Assembly (NCBI RefSeq): GCF_934660935.1
Contig: NZ_CAKUIH010000001.1
Span: 167,453 to 231,452, forward strand
From: an uncultured Parolsenella sp.
GTDB taxonomy: Bacteria > Actinomycetota > Coriobacteriia > Coriobacteriales > Atopobiaceae
Direction: 5' to 3'
DNA: 64,000 bases
Below are positions 8,857-18,076 of this stretch, piece by piece. The notes under the pieces were generated by a model. That model ran no database searches. It saw only the letters and a list, made by a program, of their open reading frames with translations, and was not told where the DNA came from. The number at the start of each line of letters is the position of its first letter. Position 1 is the first letter of the stretch. Position numbers and translations under genes: made by a program.

Positions 8857-10354
8857 GATGGCCTCCCGTTTCGAAGCGGCACCTAAAAGCGCATGCCTCG
8901 GCAACGTGAGCAGAAGTGACGAGATCTGATTGCGAGAGATCCGCAATCGTTCGAGCAACCCGCGCGGTTCTCGTTATGGCTCTTCCTCCAAGGGCAAGGC
9001 GCTCAGACATCGTTTCGAGAAGCGAGGCGGCACTCGCATCCAAGGCGCAGGAGGCGACGTCTATGTCAACGGTTGCTCCATCCCTTTTCGCCCTTCTCCA
9101 GCTTGAGAATTCTCGAGCTCCCACAACTTGTTCCAGCATTTCATTTGACCCCAATCCCTCGGAACCCTTGATGACTCGAGCGGCGGCCGGCCTCTGCACA
9201 TCAACGAAGACATCGATGCGATCCATAAGCGCACCACCAATTCTTCCCTGATAGCGAGCTATTTCTTGTGGAGTGCAGGTACATGTCCTACCCCTATCGC
9301 CAGCGTGACCACAAGGACAGGGGTTTGAAGCCGCTATGAGCTGAAACGCGCAGGGAAAGCTATATGACCCCTCCGCACGAACGAGCCTCACTTCCCTATC
9401 CTCCATGGGCTGCCTTAACGCCTGAAGGACCGACGGAGAAAACTCGGGGAGCTCGTCCAAAAAGAGGACCCCGCGATGTGCGAGCGAGGCCTCGCCCGGT
9501 CTAACTGGATTGCCTCCGCCAACGAGGCCCGCTCTTGACACCGAGTGATGAGGAGAGCGAAATGGCCTATAGCCAGCAGAAATATCATCAATGGACTCAC
9601 CGCAGACGGAATGCACGAGTAGTGCCTCAAGGCGTTCCGCCTCGTCAAGCTCAGGAAGAATCGAAGGCATACGACGAGCGAGCATCGTCTTTCCAGACCC
9701 TGGAGGTCCCATCATGAGCATGCCATGGCCTCCCGCCGCGGCAATTACCAGGGCGCGCTTCGCAGCCTCTTGATCCACGACGTCCGAATAGTCAAGAGAG
9801 TGTCTAGCTCGAGTCCCTGGCATATTTACAGGTGTCGAATCAATGAGTCGCGACACACCGAGACGAACCTGCGATAAAGCCGATATCTCCTTAGGAGCAA
9901 TGCCCCCAACGCTAGCGCAATCCTTCACAAGAGCCGGGGCGCCAACAAGGGTCAATCCAAGCTCTCTCGCGAGAAGAGCGTAGGCGATACCGCCGCGGAC
10001 CGAGCTTACGTCTCCGGATAGGCCAAGCTCTCCGGCGAAGAGGCAGGAATCGAGGTCCGTCTTAGGCATCTGTCCGCTGGCGGCAAGTGTGGCCACGGCT
10101 ATCGCGAGGTCAAGGCCCGTTCCGCTCTTACGCAGGTCGCTCGGCGCAAGGTTCACCGTGATGTGAAGGCGCGGCATCTCGAAATTGCTTTCGCGAAACG
10201 CGCAACGTATGCGATGCCTCGCTTCAAGAACAGCAGAATCGGGCATGCCGACAATCGTCATGCCGGGAATGCCTCCGGCAAGATCGACCTCAACCGTTAC
10301 GGGAATGGCTTCGAGGCCCTTAAGCGTCGCGCCCCTGACGGCGTAGCTCGACAT
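8843..10354 (-). CDS. comM: YifB/ComM-family magnesium-chelatase-like AAA+ ATPase
   Basis: ComM is a hexameric helicase that promotes branch migration during recombination of transforming DNA. The 503-residue product has the N-terminal ChlI-like domain (VEVDLAGGIPGMTIVG), a Walker A GPPGSGKTMLARR, the FRSPHHSVS segment, a Walker B-like VLFLDELPEF, and a zinc-binding-like CPCGHAGDRGRTCTCTP. Its ATG shares bases with the yraN stop (TGATG). With dprA directly downstream, this forms a recombination cluster, although no DNA-uptake machinery is visible in the window. Confidence 0.95.
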   Translation of the reverse strand: MSSYAVRGATLKGLEAIPVTVEVDLAGGIPGMTIVGMPDSAVLEARHRIRCAFRESNFEMPRLHITVNLAPSDLRKSGTGLDLAIAVATLAASGQMPKTDLDSCLFAGELGLSGDVSSVRGGIAYALLARELGLTLVGAPALVKDCASVGGIAPKEISALSQVRLGVSRLIDSTPVNMPGTRARHSLDYSDVVDQEAAKRALVIAAAGGHGMLMMGPPGSGKTMLARRMPSILPELDEAERLEALLVHSVCGESIDDISAGYRPFRSPHHSVSRAGLVGGGNPVRPGEASLAHRGVLFLDELPEFSPSVLQALRQPMEDREVRLVRAEGSYSFPCAFQLIAASNPCPCGHAGDRGRTCTCTPQEIARYQGRIGGALMDRIDVFVDVQRPAAARVIKGSEGLGSNEMLEQVVGAREFSSWRRAKRDGATVDIDVASCALDASAASLLETMSERLALGGRAITRTARVARTIADLSQSDLVTSAHVAEACAFRCRFETGGHHAGR

Positions 10355-10752
10355 CAGAAATCGTCCAGAAGAATGGACTTAAGGTAATGCATGTGCGCTG
10401 AGTCCGGACCGGTCAGGGTTACGCCAGCCACGTCAATTCGAACGTGATCGACCTCCGGGTTTTGTCCGAGATAGATATCGACCATGCGGCGATACCGAGC
10501 TAGCTTGGCAGAATCCACCGCCTGCTCCGGTATGAGATCTGGGCCACCGCATGATAGCCTCGTTTTCACCTCAACAAAGACGCGCTCGCCGCTATCGTCG
10601 GCGATAATATCCGCCTCGCCAGCGGAACAGCGCCAGTTACGCTCGAGGACATCCATCCCGTGAGCCCCCAGCCAACTGGCGCATAGATACTCTCCCAAGC
10701 GTCCGACTTCGTTTGGCTTGAGCTCGTTGTATGCAAGTTCCGTTAGACCCAT
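10354..10752 (-). CDS. YraN-family (UPF0102) endonuclease-like protein
   Basis: A protein of the restriction-endonuclease-like fold whose cellular role is not settled. The 132-residue product has GRLGEYLCASWL, then ERNWRCSAGEADIIADD and VFVEVKTR, which form the E-x-D and E-V-K nuclease-like active-site pattern. The ATG at 10752 is chosen because AAGGGAG precedes it. It is coupled to comM by a one-base overlap and sits after rnhB, as in many bacteria. Confidence 0.92.
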   Translation of the reverse strand: MGLTELAYNELKPNEVGRLGEYLCASWLGAHGMDVLERNWRCSAGEADIIADDSGERVFVEVKTRLSCGGPDLIPEQAVDSAKLARYRRMVDIYLGQNPEVDHVRIDVAGVTLTGPDSAHMHYLKSILLDDF

Positions 10753-10848
10753 GGGTATCTCCCTTCCAAGAAGACGGCTTGGCAGGGATGATGGCGGATG
10801 GACCAAACAAAACTGGGTACCGAGTCAGACGAGATCCTGACAGCGCAG

Positions 10849-11640
10849 CTAGAAGAGTCGAGCCGTCTCCAAGAAATTTTGGCAGAAGCTAGCACGATGA
10901 ACGGGCGTAAGCCCATGTTCGCGAATTGCGGCAATATGCTCGGGTGATGCATATCCCTTGGACTCTGCAAAATGATATCCGGGATACTGGGAGTCTAACT
11001 CGACCATCAAATCATCACGAGTCACCTTAGCGACGATGCTCGCGGCCGCGATGCAGGCCACGCGAGCATCCCCCTTCACCAAAGTCTTCTCCTTTGGGTG
11101 AATATGAAGCGGGTTGCCATCAATCAAAACCGCATCAGGTTCAATCCCGGCATCTTCAATGGCACCGAGCATGGCTTCCCTGATGGCTTTAGCCATCCCG
11201 ACCTCATCGATATGAGCAGGCGATATATGACAAGTGCCGATCGCCTGAGCGACCGAGCGAATCTTGCCCGACAGTTCGCGTCGTTTCGCAGGGGTCAGTT
11301 GCTTGGAGTCATTGATGCCCCAGACCTTTGGGTCGTCCGGAAGGGCCACGGCACAAACCGTAAGAGGGCCGGCAACGGAACCTCGACCCACCTCGTCAAG
11401 GCCGAGGACGACACCCTCTCCCCCAAGCTCGCGCATCAAACCGTACATTCCCTCGACGCGCACCCTCTCGGCACGCTGCTTTTCCACGCGCCTCTGAGCT
11501 ACGCCACAAGCTCGACGAACCTGAGCCCTGGGGTCCTCGGCATACCGGGCCAGAAGAGCTTCAAGCTCGTCTTCGGTCGCGTCAGCCAGCGTCGCGACTA
11601 TTTCCGCGGCTGTTGCGGGGTGAGTCTTACCGAGGGCCAT
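10849..11640 (-). CDS. rnhB: ribonuclease HII
   Basis: RNase HII removes ribonucleotides and RNA primers from DNA-RNA hybrids. The 263-residue product has an N-terminal helical extension of about 70 residues, as in Bacillus-type enzymes, followed by the catalytic LDEVGRGSVAGPL, KQLTPAKR, AASIVAKVTRD and the ESKGYASPEH segment. The ATG at 11640 has GGAGGAA immediately upstream. The rplS terminator ends just before this ribosome binding site, so rnhB depends on read-through or an unseen promoter. Confidence 0.96.
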   Translation of the reverse strand: MALGKTHPATAAEIVATLADATEDELEALLARYAEDPRAQVRRACGVAQRRVEKQRAERVRVEGMYGLMRELGGEGVVLGLDEVGRGSVAGPLTVCAVALPDDPKVWGINDSKQLTPAKRRELSGKIRSVAQAIGTCHISPAHIDEVGMAKAIREAMLGAIEDAGIEPDAVLIDGNPLHIHPKEKTLVKGDARVACIAAASIVAKVTRDDLMVELDSQYPGYHFAESKGYASPEHIAAIREHGLTPVHRASFCQNFLETARLF

Positions 11641-11650
11641 GCTTCCTCCA

Positions 11651-11690
11651 AATAAAAGAAGGAGCCGCCCCGCTGAACGGAACGGCTCCC
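11651..11690 (-). terminator. intrinsic terminator after rplS
   Basis: On the minus strand, GGAGCCG pairs with CGGCTCC (11683-11689 with 11661-11667), followed by TTCTTTTATTT. This is a textbook hairpin plus U-tract. It lies between rplS and rnhB, with the rnhB ribosome binding site directly after it. Confidence 0.85.
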
Positions 11691-11710
11691 CAACGCGTAA
11701 AACGAAGAAA

Positions 11711-12055
11711 CTAGTCGCGCTTCTCGCGGATACGGGCGGCCTTGCCGACACGATCGCGGAGGTAGAAGAGCTTGGCACGACGGACGTCACCGTGACGGAC
11801 GACCTCAAGCTTGCCAATCTTGGGCGAGTGAAGCGGGAAAGTACGCTCGACACCAACACCGAAGGAGATCTTACGGACGGTGAAGGTCTCACGAGAAGAG
11901 CCGCCGCTCATGCGGATGACGTCGCCCTCGAAGACCTGGATGCGCTCGCGGTCACCCTCCTTAATGCGGTAGTGAACCTTAACGTGATCGCCAGGAATGA
12001 CCGTGGGGATATCCTCACGAATCTGCTGACGCTCGATAGCGCGAATGTAATCCAT
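11711..12055 (-). CDS. rplS: 50S ribosomal protein L19
   Basis: L19 lies at the interface of the two subunits. The 114-residue product starts MDYIRAIERQQIRED and contains PGDHVKVHYRIKEG, RIQVFEGDVI, SFGVGVERTFPLHSPKI and RRAKLFYLRDR, all typical. It is usually in an operon with rpsP-rimM-trmD; here it is transcribed separately from a strong promoter. Confidence 0.98.
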   Translation of the reverse strand: MDYIRAIERQQIREDIPTVIPGDHVKVHYRIKEGDRERIQVFEGDVIRMSGGSSRETFTVRKISFGVGVERTFPLHSPKIGKLEVVRHGDVRRAKLFYLRDRVGKAARIREKRD

Positions 12056-12128
12056 GATGTTTCCTTGTCTCTCTTGCCCAGAGGTACCGCGACCATTCGA
12101 GGTACATGGGGTTTACACACGAAGATTG

Positions 12129-12157
12129 ATTATAGCGAAGCGACGATAGTTCCGCAA
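12129..12157 (-). promoter_or_regulatory. sigma-70-type promoter of rplS
   Basis: Minus strand TTGCGG, a 17-base spacer, then a perfect TATAAT. It lies about 75 bases upstream of the rplS start and is one of the clearest promoters in the window. Confidence 0.75.
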
Positions 12158-12222
12158 CGTAAAAGTTGCCACCATCGCCGCTCCACTTCAAGATCAATTG
12201 GGAAGCAATCCCGGACTAGACG

Positions 12223-13056
12223 CTAGATGCTTTCAATCCTTGCAATAATGTCCGCACCAAGCTCTTCCACAGTCTTCTGTTCTGCGTTGAGACAGACGCA
12301 ACCGAGGTCATCCATCCTCTTGGCCGCATAGACCTGCGCGTCCTCGACCTCTGCCATGACCTCATTGGCGTCCTTGTCAGCTGCAGAGCGCAGACGAACC
12401 TCGACAAGGGCGTCAAGGGAATTGACGAGGCCGAACACACGCTTGTGGTCAACCTGCGAGAGCTCCTCCGGAAGATCGACACCCGGGTCGAGCGGGAGAT
12501 TCGCAACCTTATAGCCAAGGAACGAAAGATGCATGGCCAGGGGCGTCTTTGCCGACCCCGTGAGACCGACGAGAATGACATCAGCCTCGGGAAGGTCCTG
12601 AAAGTTCTTGCCATCGTCGTGGTTGAAGAAGAACTCCATAGCATCGACGCGTCGCTTATAGCGAGCATCGACCGTGTGATGGGCACGAGCCTGATTCTTG
12701 GGCTTTTCCTCAGTCAATCCGGCAAGAAGCTGAACAACGGGACCGAGAATATCGACAGAGAGAATGCCACGAGCATTGAGGTCGTTCCTGACCTGCCTGC
12801 GAAGCATCGGGTCAACAATCGAATGGAACACGGCCGTGGAGACATACTCATCTTCGTGCTCATCGAGGTAGTTGCTCACGTCTTCGGCGCTCTCAATCTG
12901 AGAGAGCCTGACTACGCGCACGGCACCGTCGCTAAACTGAGCCGCAGCAGAGAGCACGACGTTATTCGCGGACTCACCGAGAGAATCAGAGACGACGAAG
13001 ACGACGGCGGCATCATCGCGAGCCTCGTCGCCGAACTGATCAAACGTTACGTTCAA
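12223..13056 (-). CDS. pyruvate, phosphate dikinase regulatory protein (bifunctional kinase/phosphorylase, DUF299)
   Basis: PSRP-family proteins inactivate PPDK (or PEP synthase) by ADP-dependent phosphorylation of an active-site threonine and reactivate it by phosphorolysis, so they control the pyruvate-PEP balance. The 277-residue product begins with a FVVSDSLGESA segment and has a P-loop-like GLTGSAKTPLAMHLS, where homologues usually read GVSRTSKTPLS, followed by GYKVANLPL. I chose the TTG at 13056 because AGGAGG lies seven bases upstream; the open frame extends upstream through a hairpin with no alternative signal. No PPDK gene is in the window. PSRP or PpsR subtype cannot be decided. Confidence 0.9.
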   Translation of the reverse strand: MNVTFDQFGDEARDDAAVVFVVSDSLGESANNVVLSAAAQFSDGAVRVVRLSQIESAEDVSNYLDEHEDEYVSTAVFHSIVDPMLRRQVRNDLNARGILSVDILGPVVQLLAGLTEEKPKNQARAHHTVDARYKRRVDAMEFFFNHDDGKNFQDLPEADVILVGLTGSAKTPLAMHLSFLGYKVANLPLDPGVDLPEELSQVDHKRVFGLVNSLDALVEVRLRSAADKDANEVMAEVEDAQVYAAKRMDDLGCVCLNAEQKTVEELGADIIARIESI

Positions 13057-13096
13057 TTCGAACCCTCCTAACCACGGTTGATGGGACAATCCTACC

Positions 13097-13139
13097 CCTC
13101 GCCGCCGGCGGCGAATCAAACAAAAGGCCGACGGCGAGG
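13097..13139 (-). other. 13-bp hairpin between glyS and the PPDK regulator
   Basis: Arms at 13097-13109 and 13127-13139 pair over 13 positions with one wobble that works in minus-strand RNA (U-G). The 17-base loop is U-rich but no U-tract follows the stem. It may be an atypical terminator, a processing site or a translation control element upstream of the TTG start. Confidence 0.55.
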
Positions 13140-13145
13140 AATCTG

Positions 13146-15242
13146 CTACTTCTTGCGTGCAAGCTCGCCAATGTTTGCGACACCAGAGAAGACCGAAACG
13201 AGCTCGCCGAGAAGACGGAGGCGGTTCTCGCGAAGGGTCTGGTCCTCGTCCATGACCATGACGTCAGCAAAGAAGGCGTCGAGCGGCTCGCGGACAGCGG
13301 CAAGAGCGGAAATAGCGGAAGCATACTCCTTTGCCTCAAGAGCGGAGGAAACGCCCTCGCGAGCAACGGTGAGAGCCTTGGCCAGGTTAAGCTCGGACTC
13401 GCCCATGAGAGACTCATCGGCATCGCCGACAATGCTCGCGTCAGCAAGGTGGGCGGCACGAGCGAATGCGATGGCGAGGTTTTCGAAGGTCTCAGGATCG
13501 TTGGCTCGGGCGTCCTCGAGGGCATGCGCAAGGGCAAAGAAGTCATCAGGGGCAGTCACGGAACCGGCGGAAACGGCGGCAACGGTGTCAGCGGAGACGC
13601 CGTCGTCTCGGACCATCTGCTGCATACGGCCAAGAATGAAGGCGTTGACGTCCGCGGCGACCTTCTCCGCGTCAAACTCGATACCCTGGTCAGAGAGAGC
13701 TTCGAGCGCCGCTGCGACGAGCGGCTCATAAGAGACATGCAGACGATCGCGCAGAATCGTAACGACGCCAATGGCAGCGCGGCGAAGGGCGTACGGATCC
13801 TTCGAACCAGTAGGCGGCTCGCCAATGGCGAACATGCCGGCGATAGTGTCGAGCTTATCGGCAACGGCCACGACGCAGCCACAGGTGCCCTCGGGGAGGT
13901 CATCGCCCGCAAAGCGCGGACGGTAGTGGTCGCGAATGCCCTCGGCGACATCCTCGCCCTCGCCAGCAGCAAGGGCGTAGTAGCCGCCCATGACACCCTG
14001 CTGGCTCGTGAACTCAACGACCGCGGAGCTAACGAGGTCAGCCTTGCAGAGGTGCGCGGCACGAGCGGAGGCCGCCGCCATCCTGGCCCCGATGCGCGCT
14101 TCGTGGGTCAGCGCGAGGGCGATGCTCTCGATACGCTCGGACTTGGCGAGCACGCTGCCAAGATCCTTCTGGAAGGCGACCTTAGCAAGGCGCTCGCGGA
14201 ACTGGTCGAGGGAGATCTTGAGGTCCTCCTCGTAGAAGAACTTGGCGTCGTCGAGACGCGGACGCACGACTCGCTCGTTACCGGAGATGACCGTCTCGGA
14301 AACGGCGGGATCGGCGTTCGAGACAATGACAAACTCGCGGGTCAGGTTGCCCTCGGCGTCGAAGATCGGGAAGTAACGCTGGTTGGAAAGCATGGACTCG
14401 CAGATGATCTCGTGCGGGACCTTGAGGAACTCCTCGTCGAACTTGCCTACGAGGACCGTCGGCCATTCGCAGAGATTGACGACCTCGTCGAAGGTCTTCT
14501 TGGGAGTTTCAACCCTGCAGCCAGGACGGGCCGCCTCGATGGCGGAAATGCCCTCGCGGATGACCGCCTCGCGCCTCTCAGCTCCAAGAACGTGAGCTGC
14601 CTCGAGTACGCCCTCGTATGCGGAAGGCTCGCTCACGACGTGCTCGCCGGGAGAAAGAACGCGGTGTCCACGCGTGGTATTGCCGCTCGTGACGTCAGCG
14701 TACTCGACGGGAACGACCTCCTCGCCGAGAAGCGCGCAGATCCAGCGGATTGGACGCACGAAAGACTCGTGCTCGGAGCCCCAACGCTGAGAGCGGTAGT
14801 TGGGCCACTCGATCTGAGCGATCACGTCATGGCCGAGGGCAGAGAGGATGGGCATCGCCGGCGCAGACGGAACGTTCTTCTCGGCGAAGACGTACTCGTT
14901 GCCGTCCTCAGCAACGGCACGAGAAAGCTCAGACGCGTCGATGCCGCACTTGCGAGCAAAGCCTTGGGCGGCCTTCGTGGGATTACCGTCCGCGTCGAAG
15001 GCAATCTGTGTCTTGGGACCACGCAGGCTCTCATGAACGGCCTCGGTCTCGGTGGCGACATCGGAGACGATTGCCGCAAGGCGACGGGGGCTCGAAATAA
15101 CACGAATATCACCATGGGCAAGGCCAGCGGCGGCAAGACCGGCGGCAAGAAGCTTGGGAAGCTGCTTAGAGGCGTTGATGAGAGGAGCTGAAGGCATCTC
15201 CTCGGTGCCAATCTCAAACAGGAAGTCCTTGGTAGATGCCAT
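13146..15242 (-). CDS. glyS: glycyl-tRNA synthetase, beta subunit
   Basis: The beta subunit binds tRNA-Gly in the bacterial alpha2beta2 enzyme. The 698-residue product begins with FLFEIGTEEMPSA, typical of GlyS, and includes RGPKTQIAFD, the FVRPIRWI segment, and the ADKLDTIAGMFAIGEPPTGSKDPYALRR stretch with its diagnostic PTGSKDP. Its ATG directly follows the glyQ stop (TAA-ATG). Confidence 0.98.
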   Translation of the reverse strand: MASTKDFLFEIGTEEMPSAPLINASKQLPKLLAAGLAAAGLAHGDIRVISSPRRLAAIVSDVATETEAVHESLRGPKTQIAFDADGNPTKAAQGFARKCGIDASELSRAVAEDGNEYVFAEKNVPSAPAMPILSALGHDVIAQIEWPNYRSQRWGSEHESFVRPIRWICALLGEEVVPVEYADVTSGNTTRGHRVLSPGEHVVSEPSAYEGVLEAAHVLGAERREAVIREGISAIEAARPGCRVETPKKTFDEVVNLCEWPTVLVGKFDEEFLKVPHEIICESMLSNQRYFPIFDAEGNLTREFVIVSNADPAVSETVISGNERVVRPRLDDAKFFYEEDLKISLDQFRERLAKVAFQKDLGSVLAKSERIESIALALTHEARIGARMAAASARAAHLCKADLVSSAVVEFTSQQGVMGGYYALAAGEGEDVAEGIRDHYRPRFAGDDLPEGTCGCVVAVADKLDTIAGMFAIGEPPTGSKDPYALRRAAIGVVTILRDRLHVSYEPLVAAALEALSDQGIEFDAEKVAADVNAFILGRMQQMVRDDGVSADTVAAVSAGSVTAPDDFFALAHALEDARANDPETFENLAIAFARAAHLADASIVGDADESLMGESELNLAKALTVAREGVSSALEAKEYASAISALAAVREPLDAFFADVMVMDEDQTLRENRLRLLGELVSVFSGVANIGELARKK

Positions 15243-16154
15243 TTAAGCCACCTGGCCCTTCGTGGAGTAAGAGTCCTTCTTGCCCGCGACCTCGGCGAGA
15301 TAGCTCTCGCAGCAAGCCTTGGCAACGGCACGGACCCTCAGGATGTAGTTAGCACGCTCGGTCGCGGAGATGGCCCCACGGGCATCGAGGATGTTGAATG
15401 CATGGCTGCACTTCATGACGCAGTCATACGCAGGAAGCGGGAGATTGCGCTCGAGACAGGAGTGGCACTCCTTCTCATACTCGTCAAACTTGCGACGCAT
15501 CATGTCAACGTCGGCAACCTCGAAGTTGTAAGTGGAGAACTCAACCTCGTTCTCGTGGAAGACGTCACCGTAGGTCATGGGCGTGCCATCAGGTAGATAG
15601 CTCCAGACTAGGTCATAGACAGAATCGGCACCCTGGGCATACATGGCGATGCGCTCGAGGCCATAGGTGATCTCCACGGGAACGGGATCGACCTCGATTC
15701 CGCCAACCTGCTGGAAGTACGTATACTGGGTGACCTCCATGCCATCCATCCAGACCTCCCAGCCGAGACCCCAGGCGCCCAGGGTCGGGCTCTCCCAGTC
15801 ATCCTCGACGAAGCGGACGTCGTGCTCGGCGGGGTCAAGGCCGATCGCCTTAAGCGAGCCTAGGTAAAGATCCTGGGAATCAACTGGGCAGGGCTTCAGG
15901 ATGACCTGGAACTGATAATAGTGCTGCATGCGATTGGGGTTCTCGCCATAACGGCCGTCTGCCGGACGACGGCACGGCTGCGGATAGCAGGTGCGCCAGG
16001 CGTTGGGGCCAAGACTACGAAGAGTAGTGGCAGTGTGGAACGTACCAGCACCGACCTCCGAGTCATACGGCTGCATGACGGTGCAACCCTTATCAGCCCA
16101 ATAGTGCTCGAGGGCAAGAATCATGTCTTGGAACGTGAGGGCGTTGTCTTTCAT
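15243..16154 (-). CDS. glyQ: glycyl-tRNA synthetase, alpha subunit
   Basis: The alpha subunit carries the class II catalytic core that activates glycine. The 303-residue product starts MKDNALTFQDMILALEHYW and contains GCTVMQPYDSEVGAGT, the PCRRPADGRYGENPNR motif and the DWESPTLGAWGLGWEVWMDGME region. The ATG at 16154 has AGGAGAGG upstream. glyQ and glyS abut and must be co-translated. Confidence 0.98.
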   Translation of the reverse strand: MKDNALTFQDMILALEHYWADKGCTVMQPYDSEVGAGTFHTATTLRSLGPNAWRTCYPQPCRRPADGRYGENPNRMQHYYQFQVILKPCPVDSQDLYLGSLKAIGLDPAEHDVRFVEDDWESPTLGAWGLGWEVWMDGMEVTQYTYFQQVGGIEVDPVPVEITYGLERIAMYAQGADSVYDLVWSYLPDGTPMTYGDVFHENEVEFSTYNFEVADVDMMRRKFDEYEKECHSCLERNLPLPAYDCVMKCSHAFNILDARGAISATERANYILRVRAVAKACCESYLAEVAGKKDSYSTKGQVA

Positions 16155-16209
16155 GCCTCTCCTACCTTCCTTGATAAACGGGGCTTTCGCCCGATACGTG
16201 CCACAACTG

Positions 16210-16779
16210 CTAGATGGTACCAACATGCTCTGGAGGCCAAAAGACGAAGACGGCCTTTGACGTAACGTTGGAAACAGGAATCGCTCCAAAGTAACGCGAA
16301 TCCTGCGAGTTGGTTCGATTATCGCCCATAACCCAAATATGACCCGCGGGCACCGTATAGGGATACGTGATGGCGCTAGAAAGCAAGGAAGAAAATCCAG
16401 GCAAAGGATAGCTAGGCTTTCCGTCCGTATAATCCTCAGAAAGCTCGATGCCATCAACGTAGACCTTCCCGTCTACGAGGTTGACGGTCTGCCCCTCCGT
16501 GGCGATGACGCGCTTGATAAGCGTGAGAGAAGGGTCATCAGGATCCTTAAAAGTGACGATATCGCCAGCCTGAGGCGAAGAGCTGCGATAGGTGAGCTTC
16601 TCCCCCACCAGACGGTCTCCGACCATAAGAGTGTCCGTCATGGAGGCGGAGGGGATGATGAAGGGCTCCGCCACGTACGCTCGAACCAGCAGGGCGACAA
16701 CGAGAGCAAGGCCCGCAAAGGCCACGAGCTCGATGAAGTCCCTAGCTGCGTTGCTATTTCCGTGAGCTGCGCGTGGCAT
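16210..16779 (-). CDS. lepB: signal peptidase I
   Basis: LepB cleaves signal peptides of exported proteins outside the membrane. The 189-residue product has one N-terminal membrane segment (about 15-36), then the catalytic serine in PSASM (S46) and the catalytic lysine in LIKRV (K89), followed by the MGDNRTNSQDSRYFG box. Length matches small Gram-positive type I peptidases. It directly follows trmD (stop at 16780). A small GGGC-GAAA-GCCC hairpin at 16181-16192 separates it from glyQ. Confidence 0.95.
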   Translation of the reverse strand: MPRAAHGNSNAARDFIELVAFAGLALVVALLVRAYVAEPFIIPSASMTDTLMVGDRLVGEKLTYRSSSPQAGDIVTFKDPDDPSLTLIKRVIATEGQTVNLVDGKVYVDGIELSEDYTDGKPSYPLPGFSSLLSSAITYPYTVPAGHIWVMGDNRTNSQDSRYFGAIPVSNVTSKAVFVFWPPEHVGTI

Positions 16780-17535
16780 CTACTCGGCTTCCCCTTCTGG
16801 CTCGACTTGCAACATAATCCCACGCGCGAACTCGCGCTCGTCATCAGTGATATTGGCCGATTCAAGAAGATCGGGCCTCAACATCGCCGTACGCTCGAGT
16901 GCATTCCTGCGCCTCCATGCGTTCACGCGCGCGTGGTCACCGGAGAGAAGCACTTCGGGCACAGTCATACCATCATAATCCGCGGGGCGGGTGTATTGAG
17001 CATATTCGAGAAGGCCGTCATCCGAGAAGGATTCGTCTTGCGGGCTCATCTCGTCTCCGAGGGCCCCGGGAAGAAGGCGCACAATCGCGTCCGTAACGAC
17101 CATGGCGGGAAGTTCTCCGCCAGTCAAAACGTAATCACCGAGGGAGAGAGTCTCGTCGGCAAGCGAATACACGCGCTCATCCATGCCCTCATAACGCCCG
17201 CACACGAAGAGAAGACGATCCTCATGGGAGAGACGCTCGGCCTCTCGCTGCGTGAATGGAGTGCCGACAGGCGTGAAGAAGATGACCCGCGCGGGACGAG
17301 CGTCAGCAGTCTTAATGGCGTTAACGGCTTCGAATATCGGCGCGGGCTTCATGAGCATGCCCTGGCCACCGCCAAATGGCGCATCATCGACCGTACGATG
17401 GCGGTCGTGTGTCCAATCGCGAAGATCATGGGCTCGGAACTCGAAAATGCCCTTCTTTTGGGCCCGTCCCATGATCGAGGCGCCAAGGTAAGCGTCAAAG
17501 ACGCCCGGAAATACGGAGAGGGTTTCGATTAGCAC
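16780..17535 (-). CDS. trmD: tRNA (guanine-N1-)-methyltransferase
   Basis: TrmD methylates G37 next to the anticodon using SAM, preventing +1 frameshifts. The 251-residue product starts with the family N-terminus IETLSVFPGVFDAYL and contains the DDAPFGGGQGML loop and the SPOUT-knot SLGDYVLTGGELP. The start is a GTG at 17535 with GGGGAGG seven bases upstream; two bases separate it from the rimM stop. Confidence 0.96.
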   Translation of the reverse strand: MLIETLSVFPGVFDAYLGASIMGRAQKKGIFEFRAHDLRDWTHDRHRTVDDAPFGGGQGMLMKPAPIFEAVNAIKTADARPARVIFFTPVGTPFTQREAERLSHEDRLLFVCGRYEGMDERVYSLADETLSLGDYVLTGGELPAMVVTDAIVRLLPGALGDEMSPQDESFSDDGLLEYAQYTRPADYDGMTVPEVLLSGDHARVNAWRRRNALERTAMLRPDLLESANITDDEREFARGIMLQVEPEGEAE

Positions 17536-17536
17536 G

Positions 17537-18073
17537 CTAATTCCTCCCCTCGCCCGTATCCCAGGGCGCGAGACCGGCGGGGATAGAAACGCCAATGGGC
17601 GTATCACCCGGCTCGAAATCAACAATCATCTCTTCCACAACGGGAATGAGAGTTTCCCCGTGCTCGCCATCGACGACCCATACGTCATTCGCAGGACCGG
17701 CCATCACCTCGGTGATGCGTCCGAGCTCGCCGAGACGTTCGTCAACAACGAGACGCCCCATGAGCTGATAAGAATCATGGACGGCAAAGTCCGCGGGAAG
17801 GTCAGCCTCGGAGGCAAGAATCCACTTGCCAGCGAGCTCACGGGCGGCTCCTAGATCGTTGATACCCGATAAAGAGACAAGCTGACCTGTGGGCGAGGTC
17901 TCCACGTCGCTCACGACATGCCATCTCGAACCCTTAAGGGCCGGAGGCACGATAGCGACGCGGAGTCCCTCGTCCAAAACAGGAGGAAGGCCGCTCGCGG
18001 GAACCGCAACGACCTCCCCCTTTGTCCCGTGCGCTTTTGCGACACGGGCTATGAGCCTATATCCGGCTGCCAC
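17537..18073 (-). CDS. rimM: 16S rRNA-processing protein RimM
   Basis: RimM binds S19 during maturation of the 30S head. The 178-residue product has an N-terminal RimM barrel (RVAKAHGTKGEVVAV) and a C-terminal PRC-barrel (ELGRITEVMAGPANDVWVV). Start is a GTG at 18073, three bases after the khpA stop, without an obvious strong site, suggesting coupling. It sits in the classical rpsP-rimM-trmD order. Confidence 0.94.
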   Translation of the reverse strand: MAAGYRLIARVAKAHGTKGEVVAVPASGLPPVLDEGLRVAIVPPALKGSRWHVVSDVETSPTGQLVSLSGINDLGAARELAGKWILASEADLPADFAVHDSYQLMGRLVVDERLGELGRITEVMAGPANDVWVVDGEHGETLIPVVEEMIVDFEPGDTPIGVSIPAGLAPWDTGEGRN

Positions 18074-18076
18074 GAT

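Noticed and set aside
8843..10752. Evidence for natural competence from comM and dprA
   Set aside because: These genes occur widely in non-transformable bacteria, and no comEA, comEC or pilus gene is in the window, so competence cannot be claimed.
13449..15191. Very long open frame on the plus strand opposite glyS
   Set aside because: It lies antisense to a well-conserved gene and has no recognisable domain; high-GC coding DNA often keeps an antisense frame open. The same applies to long frames opposite acnA (39198-41639), nrdD (54433-56448) and proB/obg (25305-27113).
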